Positions 60,701-64,000 of a DNA stretch of 64,000 nt are shown here, one piece after another (position 1 is the stretch's first letter; every line of letters starts with the position of its first letter). Source of the stretch: Crambe crambe (Eukaryota; Porifera; Demospongiae; Poecilosclerida; Crambeidae); the NCBI GenBank assembly GCA_963924555.1, contig OZ004586.1, positions 7,956,501 through 8,020,500 of the forward strand. Direction: 5' to 3'. Made by a program: the position numbers and the translations under genes. The notes below the pieces were generated by a model that was not told the origin of the DNA, did no database searches, and saw nothing but the letters and a program-made list of their open reading frames with translations.

Positions 60701-63700
60701 GTAAATGTTACATGTACGTACACATCAATGAATAACCATTTTATGTACAGCGGAGGTGTCAGAGGTCAAAGTGCAGGCAGCAGCTCAAGCAAAGACAATG
60801 AACCTGTCTGTAGTTCGACTGTGCTTCCAAGCATTCCTCATGGATGAACATGGTCGCTTCACTATCGTTGTTGACCCTGTCTTCTCTCACAAGGTCTACG
60901 ATAGCAGTAAGTCCCTTCTGTTGAGTCTACAGAACTAACCATTTCCATGAAACATCATTAATGTTTGGCTTATTATTAGTGGTGTACTATGAGAATGTAG
61001 ATTCATCAAAACATAACGAATGGGGTCATGCCCCTTAGTTGATTGTCTCATTACCCAATCCAGAGGCTCCCTCAGCTGGTACACTAAAGATTTGTCGGCT
61101 GGATCGTGCCAATGGCAGTGTGAAAGGAGGGGACGACATATTCCTTCTCTGCGATAAAGTCCAGAAAAGTGAGTCAATACGTTTTTAGGAAGGTCACAGA
61201 AAATTTTAATTAATGCCCACCACTTAGCTTTCCTTTCTTCATAGTAGCTTGCTAGAAGATTAACATTGACAATGTACATGCTCATTACTCCACTGTTAAT
61301 TTCTTATTAATCCACACTATTAGTCCTGATTAATGCCCATCACCAATTCTCTCTCCCAGATGACATTGAAGTCATCTTCTATGAGGAGAAGCAGGATTCT
61401 GGGATGAATTCCCTCCAACCATGGACTGCTAAGGGCCGTTTTGGTCCCAATGACGTCCACCATCAGTATGCTATCGTCTTCCAGACCCCACCCTTCTACA
61501 ATCTTGCAGTGGAGCGCCCTGTGCAGGTCATGATAGCCCTTAGGCGGCCCTCCGATAGTGAAGTCAGCGAACCCAAACCATTCCTCTATCTTCCACAAGA
61601 ATTTGGTAAGTTTATAACTATGATACCCCTTACCAAGTACAGTTATACATTTGTACATGGTTGGTGTGATACATATGATAAGCTTGCGTGATTGTTGACT
61701 GTGTACCTTACCATATGCATGTGACATGCTTGTATGGTATACTTGCACATGCATGTGACATGCTTGTATGGTATACTTGTACATGTGACATGCTTGTATG
61801 GTATACTTGCACATGCATGTGACATGCTTGTATGGCATACTTGCACATGCATATGACATGCTTGTATGGTATACTTGCACATGCATGTGACATGCTCATA
61901 TTGATATAGATGAGGAGCGTATTGGGCAGAAGAGAAAGAAGAAGGTGCAGCATTTCAACAGCTTTTTCGGTGACGGTTCTGGAGGAGGCTTTGGCAGTGG
62001 GGGAGGAGGAGGAGGAGGTGGTGGTGGAGGGTTGAACTTCTTCTCCAAAGGTACGTATGTATGTGCCGCTTCTATCCAGAGGCAGCAATATGTTACCATG
62101 TGTCGTTCAGTAGTTATAACCTCCTTTAAAAAAACCTTCAAGTTTCATTTTAATAAATAATTATGTTTATTCTAAATAAAACAACCAAGTAGGGATGGGT
62201 GTGTGTGGTTCCAAAAATGAGAGAGTTAAGTAACCCCTTGCCCACCAGCAACCAAATTTCTATAACCACACCCACCACACTCACACTACCAAACTACAAA
62301 CTGACTATCTGTGCTTCGCTCCCAATTGAATACCTATAGCTCTTCCTGGCCTGTCATGGGGAACTTGTATCAATAATTGACAAGTTGGGACCTAGCAGTT
62401 TGGAGATGAGTCCTTTAATTGTATAGGAGTTAAAAAGATTGGTCCTACACAAAAGTCCTTTATAATGATTTAGAGGTTAATTATCAGAGTGTGCTTTATT
62501 TGGAGGTTTCACTCTTTGACTCTTGTAGGTTTTGGTGAAATGTCGTTTGCGAATTTCTTTTCCAAGGAAGGGGGTGGGGGAGGAGGGGGTGGAGGGGGTG
62601 GAAATGGGAGTGGCTACTCCTCGGGAGGTGGGGGAAACACTGCAGCTGTATTTCCTAATAGCGGGTAAGTCCCTGTTCTTAATTAAGTTTTCAGCTGATT
62701 CACACTTGTTTTTTTAACCCTTTCATTTCCAGCATGTCAGGGATGGATGACTACATGAACTCTGACCCCAATAGTATGAGTAATAGTTCTGCCTTCAGTC
62801 AGTCTGCCCACGGAGGGGGAGGGGCAGGAGGTGGGTCCTACAGCTACCAATCAGGAGGCAGCAATAGTTACTCTGGAGGAAGCACCCAGAATCCTCAGAA
62901 TATGGTGTCCTACAGGTCAGTACAGCTCTTGAGAACCCTTACCTAATTTCACTTTTGAGTTACTTCATGTGACGACCCTTTACCATTTAGGCCTGGTGTC
63001 CAAGGCTACCAACAGCAGCCTGGTTTAGGGCAATATCAGCAACAGCATCATGGCAGTGGCTCTGGCTATAACATGAGCCATTCAAACTATGGCCAGTTCT
63101 CCGGAAATACCCTACAGGTGTGACCACACCTTACCATATTTTGTGTTTGTCACTTTGGTGGATGTACACTATAGGGACGTGGTGCAACTAGTAGCACAGG
63201 CAGTATGCTGCCTGAGGGTGGGAGTGTCAAACAGGAGAAGATGGATCCTGAATATGGCGACGATCCCATGGTTGAAAGTAAGTCCTCCACGTTAAGATAA
63301 GTTGGAGAGAGAGAGAGAGAGTGTGGAAGTGTAGGGCTAGAGAGAGAGACTTCCCCATAACGGTGCATTGTGGTTGTCAAAGCTCCTAGCTATTGAAGTA
63401 CAAGTAATGTATTACTCTTCTCTAGCAGATGGCAGACCTCCAAGAAATGATGGAGCTCAGGGGAAAGGTAAGGGAATCAAACCAGCATTCCTTGCAGTGT
63501 TATATCTCATTCCAATTCCTCATACAGTTCTCATGGATACTGAAGACTATGAAAGTGGGTTCCAAGAACTGGAATCAGGAATAGTATCAGGTGAGTATCT
63601 CCAGAGGCATGCACTCTCTCTTTTTTCCGCTGTTCATTCTTTTCTGTCTTGCTGTTTTCTTTGCAGGTGAGGCTGAAGGCCGTAGTGACCGTGCTGATGC

Positions 63701-63868
63701 AGAGTTGCAGTCGGCAGAGCAAGCTGTTTCTGACCGCCAGCAAGCTGCGTTTGTGGTGTGTGAGCGTATGTTCAATGCCCTGCTGGCCTGGGCCACCACA
63801 CGTGATGTACGATACCTGCTTGCTGCTCAAAGGAGCCTCACTGCCGTCCAGAACCAACAGGGAGACAC
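37381..63868 (+). CDS. NFKB1: NF-kB, p100/p105 class, 3' end outside the window
   Basis: Sixteen exons, all phases consistent: 37381-37441, 55432-55493, 55792-55896, 58515-58666, 60366-60505, 60751-60906, 61064-61168, 61360-61605, 61910-62050, 62529-62664, 62733-62915, 62991-63117, 63175-63277, 63426-63467, 63528-63590, 63667-63868. About 674 residues are visible. Residues about 30-190 are the DNA-binding half of the Rel homology domain, with the recognition loop R42[18 protein letters not shown]; PHAHSIVGK and [10 protein letters not shown] follow. The dimerisation (IPT) half is in exons 6-8 ([19 protein letters not shown]) and has the conserved kinase-type site RRPS (residues 322-325). The nuclear localisation signal QKRKKK starts at residue 349. 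Exons 9-11 encode a glycine-rich region like the processing region of p105. Exon 16 ends in QNQQGDT, where ankyrin repeats would begin. Intron 1 is 18 kb and holds the snRNA-like array. Confidence 0.93.
38057..38102. repeat. (GA)n microsatellite
   Basis: About 23 GA units in NF-kB intron 1. Confidence 0.95.
38145..38860 (+). repeat. Segmental duplication in NF-kB intron 1, copy A
   Basis: Shares long blocks with 44050-44680: GGTGGAAGTCCCTCAATTAT, ATGACATCATGTCTGCCATA, a tandem repeat of AGTCAGTAATCTTGGTCTCT, and GAGCATGCGATGCT. The internal 28-bp repeat (about 38400-38625) varies in copy number between the two copies. Confidence 0.8.
39885..39937 (+). repeat. Compact perfect hairpin, 20-bp arms, 13-nt loop
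   Basis: TTGACCAAGAAGTCGCTGAG (39885-39904) pairs with CTCAGCGACTTTTTGGTCAA (39918-39937) with one mismatch. It sits just upstream of the first snRNA-like unit. It could be a small foldback element or a microRNA-like precursor. Confidence 0.8.
40057..40118 (+). ncRNA. snRNA-like unit 1
   Basis: Upstream element 39994-40006, TATAAAA 40027-40033, Sm site 40093-40101, hairpin 40103-40118 (AAGCTC TAGA GAGCTT, 6 perfect pairs). The 5' end is assumed to be 30 bp after the TATA start. The body begins CATCTTCAGCAGTAGATC. Confidence 0.7.
40574..40632 (+). pseudogene. Decayed snRNA-like unit
   Basis: Keeps the start of the upstream element (GAAACCCAA at 40574) and a perfect hairpin (40617-40632) but has no TATA box and no Sm site. 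Confidence 0.65.
40784..40837 (+). ncRNA. snRNA-like unit 2
   Basis: Upstream element 40721-40733, TATAAAA 40754-40760, Sm site 40812-40820, hairpin 40822-40837 with one mismatched pair (AAGGTC against GAGCTT). The promoter is nearly identical to unit 1. The bodies share CTTATCCATCA but differ around it. The mismatch may mark early decay. Confidence 0.6.
41061..41135 (+). pseudogene. Decayed snRNA-like unit
   Basis: Upstream element 41061-41073 and TATAAAA 41084-41090, only 23 bp apart. No Sm site and only part of the hairpin (GCTCTTAAGA). Confidence 0.65.
41277..41331 (+). ncRNA. snRNA-like unit 3
   Basis: Upstream element 41214-41226, TATAAAA 41247-41253, Sm site 41307-41315, hairpin 41317-41331 (three-base loop AAA). 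The body ends in a duplicated GAATTTTTTTGAATTTTTGG stretch, so a second, weaker Sm-like site sits just upstream. Confidence 0.7.
41920..41993 (+). ncRNA. snRNA-like unit 4
   Basis: Upstream element 41857-41869, TATAAAA 41890-41896, Sm site 41968-41976, hairpin 41978-41993 (loop TGAA). The body ends ACGTAAG directly before the Sm site, a splice-donor-like word shared with unit 7. Confidence 0.7.
42185..42208 (+). pseudogene. Sm site and hairpin without promoter
   Basis: Sm site 42185-42193 followed by AAACTCTAGAGCTT. No upstream element or TATA box in the preceding 150 bp. Confidence 0.6.
42342..42461 (+). pseudogene. Diverged snRNA-like unit
   Basis: Upstream element from 42342, TTATAAA at 42376-42382, changed Sm site AATTTTCGG (42438-42446), and a hairpin with a G-T pair (AAGCTC TAA GAGTTT). 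Could still be transcribed, but the Sm site departs from consensus. Confidence 0.5.
42525..42609 (+). pseudogene. Diverged snRNA-like unit
   Basis: Weak upstream element (GGTGAAAACTAATGTG), no TATA box, Sm-like GATTTTTGA (42585-42593) and hairpin AAGCTGTTAAGAGCTT with one mismatch. Confidence 0.45.
42873..42937 (+). ncRNA. snRNA-like unit 5
   Basis: Upstream element 42808-42820 (GAAACCCAATGTG), TTTATAAT 42841-42848, Sm site 42913-42921, hairpin 42923-42937 (loop AAA). The body contains ATGTTTCTTCAAAAATGTCG. Confidence 0.65.
43078..43101 (+). repeat. C homopolymer
   Basis: Run of about 23 C. A matching G run lies at 43276-43295. Both make nearby open frames unreliable. Confidence 0.9.
43276..43295 (+). 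repeat. G homopolymer
   Basis: Run of about 19 G in NF-kB intron 1. Confidence 0.9.
43510..43547. repeat. (GA)n microsatellite
   Basis: About 18 GA units immediately before the LINE fragment. Confidence 0.95.
43550..43840 (+). mobile_element. LINE ORF2 C-terminal fragment
   Basis: 96-residue frame: [49 protein letters not shown], ending [10 protein letters not shown]. This resembles the region after the reverse transcriptase domain in many non-LTR retrotransposons of sponges and cnidarians (from memory). It lacks the reverse transcriptase core, so it is a 5'-truncated copy, as is common for LINEs. A direct GA repeat precedes it. Confidence 0.55.
44050..44680 (+). repeat. Segmental duplication in NF-kB intron 1, copy B
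   Basis: Counterpart of 38145-38860 in the same orientation, with fewer copies of the AGTCAGTAATCT-type tandem unit and small indels. About 5.9 kb separates the two copies. Confidence 0.8.
45432..45504 (+). ncRNA. snRNA-like unit 6
   Basis: Upstream element 45369-45381, TATAAAA 45402-45408, Sm site 45479-45487, hairpin 45489-45504 (loop TGAA). The body contains a second partial copy of the 3' motif, ATTTGGAAAGCTCTG, 31 bp upstream, suggesting internal duplication. Confidence 0.65.
46070..46181 (+). pseudogene. snRNA-like unit without Sm site
   Basis: Upstream element 46070-46082 and TATAAAA 46103-46109 are intact with 33-bp spacing. The Sm site is missing (CATAAGTGG instead) and the hairpin is damaged at its 3' end. 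Confidence 0.65.
46378..46476 (+). pseudogene. snRNA-like unit without TATA and Sm site
   Basis: Upstream element 46378-46390 and a perfect hairpin (46461-46476) remain. The TATA box is replaced by GGGTGGTACTG and no Sm site precedes the hairpin. Confidence 0.65.
46497..46601. repeat. AACA-rich simple repeat
   Basis: AACAACAAAAACAAAA-type words between two units. It yields V/F/C-rich open frames on the minus strand that are artefacts. Confidence 0.9.
46717..46783 (+). ncRNA. snRNA-like unit 7
   Basis: Upstream element 46654-46666, TATAAAA 46687-46693, Sm site 46758-46766, hairpin 46768-46783 (loop TGAA). The last 7 bases of the body (ACGTAAG) equal unit 4 while the upstream body differs. 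Confidence 0.7.
46844..47418. mobile_element. TIR element with a HIRAN-like coding fragment, 575 bp
   Basis: Ends TACCGTAAATCTGGAAA and TTTCCAGATTTACGGTA are inverted repeats of about 24 bp, with TA at both tips that may be the target duplication. Inside, from 46980 (+), a short frame reads [18 protein letters not shown] then [12 protein letters not shown] and stops. In another frame it continues [19 protein letters not shown]. That pattern resembles the HIRAN domain of SWI/SNF-type and dispersed cnidarian/sponge proteins. It lies between two snRNA-like units. No transposase was seen, so it is non-autonomous with captured or residual coding sequence. Confidence 0.65.
47443..47531 (+). pseudogene. 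Decayed snRNA-like unit
   Basis: Upstream element (GAAACCTAACGTG) at 47443-47455. No TATA box or Sm site, and the remnant hairpin reads AAGTTCTGAAGAGTT. Confidence 0.55.
47912..47975 (+). ncRNA. snRNA-like unit 8
   Basis: Upstream element 47849-47861, TATAAAA 47882-47888, Sm site 47951-47959, hairpin 47961-47975 (loop AAG). An extra copy of the upstream block lies at 47755-47815. Promoter and 3' part equal unit 9, but the body differs. Confidence 0.7.
48198..48223 (+). pseudogene. Sm site and hairpin, TATA lost
   Basis: Sm site 48198-48206 and perfect hairpin 48208-48223 (loop AAGA). The region before it keeps CACCACTCATAGG but the TATA box is gone. A sister copy lies at 48847-48872. Confidence 0.6.
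48549..48602 (+). ncRNA. snRNA-like unit 9
   Basis: Upstream element 48481-48493, TATAAAA 48519-48525 (38-bp spacing, an insertion relative to unit 8), Sm site 48578-48586, hairpin 48588-48602 (loop AAG). The body is T-rich and unlike unit 8 despite matching flanks. Confidence 0.65.
48736..48772. repeat. (GA)n microsatellite
   Basis: About 18 GA units. A shorter GA tract at 48101-48116 marks the same position in the duplicated block. Confidence 0.95.
48847..48872 (+). pseudogene. Sm site and hairpin with shortened promoter
   Basis: Sm site 48847-48855, hairpin 48857-48872 (loop AAGA). GGGTTTATGG stands where TATA is expected, only about 25 bp before the Sm site, so body and promoter are contracted. 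Confidence 0.55.
49553..49607 (+). ncRNA. snRNA-like unit 10
   Basis: Upstream element from 49480 with an internal duplication (AAACCCAAATACCCAATGTG), TTTATAAA 49521-49528, Sm site 49583-49591, hairpin 49593-49607 with one G-U pair (AAGTTC ACA GAGCTT). Confidence 0.6.
49651..49925 (+). mobile_element. Dispersed element copy, intron 1 of NF-kB
   Basis: Matches 59872-60175 in opposite orientation across CCAGCATAGTTTTGGGAATA, GCATAATAGGCTATTG, GAAAGTGAACTCCATGG, and AAGCATAATGTGCCAGTCCC at the far end. No coding capacity seen. Family unknown. Confidence 0.7.
50467..50530 (+). ncRNA. snRNA-like unit 11
   Basis: Upstream element 50403-50415 (CAAACCCAACGTT), TTTATAAA 50435-50442, Sm site 50506-50514, hairpin 50516-50530 (loop AAA). 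The body contains GATCGATC. A possible 3' box, GATGAAAGTGAATAC, follows the hairpin. Confidence 0.65.
50553..51823. mobile_element. TIR DNA element with RecQ-like helicase fragments, 1.27 kb
   Basis: Ends CTAGCCTTGCGCCAGGCTCT and, inverted, CTAGCCTCGTGCCAGGCTCT. A further internal copy of the end sequence lies near 51095-51180. On the minus strand two coding relics are seen: 50822-50940, with [11 protein letters not shown] then a P-loop like [10 protein letters not shown], and about 51480-51600, with [14 protein letters not shown] continuing in another frame as LCYQTIPFF. Both match the start of RecQ-family helicases (motif I). The element is therefore a composite or decayed DNA transposon that carried a RecQ-like gene, inserted after unit 11. 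Confidence 0.6.
52137..52445 (+). pseudogene. snRNA-like unit split by a MITE
   Basis: Sister of unit 13 (53447-53510). The upstream element is at 52137, the TATA box is deleted relative to the sister, a 185-bp element interrupts the body, and the Sm site lies at 52421-52429 with hairpin 52431-52445 (one mismatched pair). Confidence 0.7.
52207..52391. mobile_element. CAGGGC-ended MITE, 185 bp, with an empty site nearby
   Basis: Ends CAGGGCAAATCATAACA and TGTTATAATTAGCCCTG form a 17-bp inverted repeat. CAAAA stands on both sides (52202-52206, 52392-52396) and once in the uninterrupted sister copy near 53458, which defines the insertion and a 5-bp duplication. Related sequence (GGACATTTGTCCTGTGTCAG) occurs at 9570-9600. 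Confidence 0.8.
52900..52976 (+). ncRNA. snRNA-like unit 12
   Basis: Upstream element 52837-52849 (GAAACCCAATCTG), TATATAA 52870-52876, Sm site 52952-52960, hairpin 52962-52976 (loop TGA). Duplicate of unit 14, but the body after GATGTTCAA is different. Confidence 0.7.
53447..53510 (+). ncRNA. snRNA-like unit 13
   Basis: Upstream element 53382-53394 (TAAACCCAACAAC), TTTATAAA 53415-53422, Sm site 53486-53494, hairpin 53496-53510 (loop AAA). The body contains the small palindrome TGTAGTCTACA. Confidence 0.7.
54031..54102 (+). ncRNA. snRNA-like unit 14
   Basis: Upstream element 53968-53980, TATATAAA 54001-54008, Sm site 54078-54086, hairpin 54088-54102 (loop TAG). The downstream word GATGAAAGTAAAGAGAAATG is a candidate 3' box. 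Confidence 0.7.
54400..54477 (+). ncRNA. snRNA-like unit 15
   Basis: Upstream element 54337-54349 (TAAACCCAACGTG), TATATAAT 54370-54377, Sm site 54453-54461, hairpin 54463-54477 (loop AAG). The body has a small 5' hairpin, TATCCATGTTGGATA. Confidence 0.7.
54604..54681 (+). ncRNA. snRNA-like unit 16
   Basis: Upstream element 54540-54552, TATATAAA 54574-54581, Sm site 54657-54665, hairpin 54667-54681 (loop AAA). The body has two small hairpins, GTATCGGATGGATAC and CTCTCACTGAGAG, the latter right before the Sm site. Confidence 0.7.
55128..55228 (+). ncRNA. snRNA-like unit 17, divergent, next to NF-kB exon 2
   Basis: Upstream element 55065-55077 (CAAACCCAACATG), TATAAAA 55098-55104 (33-bp spacing kept), Sm site 55196-55204. 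The 3' hairpin is unrelated in sequence to the others: AGGGTCCC (55205-55212) pairs with GGGACCT (55222-55228) with one bulged G. The body is the longest of all and includes a hairpin TCTTCAAAGAAGA. It lies 200 bp before the exon 2 acceptor. Confidence 0.6.
55897..58514 (+). other. NF-kB intron 3
   Basis: 2.6 kb without a supported feature apart from a C run. The frame at 57232-57510 follows a CTGCAG acceptor-like word, but the Rel homology domain is continuous from exon 3 to exon 4 ([18 protein letters not shown]), so no exon is needed here. Confidence 0.6.
57869..57896 (+). repeat. C homopolymer
   Basis: Run of about 18 C in NF-kB intron 3. Confidence 0.85.
58757..58945 (+). repeat. 16-bp minisatellite in NF-kB intron 4, about 11 copies
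   Basis: Units such as TTGACTGTCCTGATTA, TTGGCTGTCCTGACTA and TTGGCTGTCCTGGCTA. Confidence 0.9.
59872..60175 (-). mobile_element. Dispersed element copy, intron 4 of NF-kB
   Basis: Inverted partner of 49651-49925. Starts GGGACTGGCACATTATGCTT and ends CCAAAACTATGCTGGCAGAA. Confidence 0.7.
61719..61897 (+). repeat. 34-bp minisatellite next to NF-kB exon 9
   Basis: About five copies of GTGACATGCTTGTATGGTAT followed by ACTTGCACATGCAT, one copy shortened. Ends about 12 bp before the exon 9 acceptor. Open frames on the minus strand here are repeat artefacts. Confidence 0.9.
63426..63428 (+). other. NAGNAG tandem splice acceptor, NF-kB exon 14
   Basis: The acceptor reads CTCTAGCAG, so exon 14 can start at 63426 (giving a Thr-Asp pair) or 63429 (giving a single Asn). 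Both keep the frame, adding or removing one residue. Confidence 0.6.
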
Positions 63869-63931
63869 GTAAGTCTGCCACACCTTCTCCCCAAAGTCAA
63901 TAGTGTATTGCTGTGTGTCTGTAATAATTTT

Positions 63932-63933
<2 letters not shown>

Positions 63934-64000
<67 letters not shown>
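63934..64000. repeat. (CT)n followed by (CA)n at the right edge
   Basis: About 24 CT units then CA units to the end of the window, within the intron after NF-kB exon 16. Confidence 0.95.

Noticed and set aside
61320-62088. Minus-strand frames with [10 protein letters not shown] repeats
   Set aside because: Translation of the 34-bp minisatellite and of NF-kB exons 8 and 9 in antisense.

Overview
The window is metazoan genomic DNA, most likely from a demosponge. It holds spliced genes with GT-AG introns, an ankyrin-type NF-kB gene, a TBATA/SPATIAL homologue and a large beta-helix/multi-membrane-span gene of a kind I associate with sponges. It is AT-rich, with many short inverted-repeat elements and microsatellites. 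I could run no database search, so the host assignment is inference.

Layout. 1-8480: no recognisable gene, only repeats. 8483-16034, possibly to 17643 (+): a type II membrane coiled-coil protein resembling the GOLM1/CASC4 family. Its intron 6 contains an intronless 1251-residue membrane protein gene on the opposite strand (11486-15241). 17972-18141: a long foldback. 19221-19544 (-): a small secreted protein. 22324-31426: five genes for secreted proteins that share a signal peptide, a short pro-region, in most members an RVRR-type cleavage site, and then a repetitive tail that is strongly basic in some members and strongly acidic in another. Four of them share promoter boxes. 33043-36724 (-): a six-exon TBATA homologue. 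It lies head to head, 656 bp apart, with an NF-kB p100/p105-type gene (37381 to beyond the right edge) of which 16 exons are visible with consistent phases.

The main discovery candidate is inside the 18-kb first intron of the NF-kB gene. About 17 intact and at least ten decayed units, all on the + strand, repeat one architecture: a conserved element with core GAAACCCAACGTG, a TATA box most often exactly 33 bp further on, a unit-specific stretch, a canonical Sm-protein binding site (AATTTTTGG), and a short perfect 3' hairpin (AAGCTC, loop of 3-4, GAGCTT). This is the layout of Sm-class small nuclear RNA genes such as U7, nematode SmY or spliced-leader RNAs. The 5' bodies differ almost completely between units, even between recently duplicated copies, so this looks like a tandem family of short Sm RNAs with hypervariable 5' regions. 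I do not recognise it as any known snRNA.

Other mobile sequence includes a MITE family with seven copies, hAT-like miniature elements, a TIR element carrying a HIRAN-like fragment, a TIR element carrying RecQ-like helicase fragments, and a LINE ORF2 C-terminal fragment. No tRNA, rRNA or CRISPR array was seen, and no LTR or other virus-like element was recognised.
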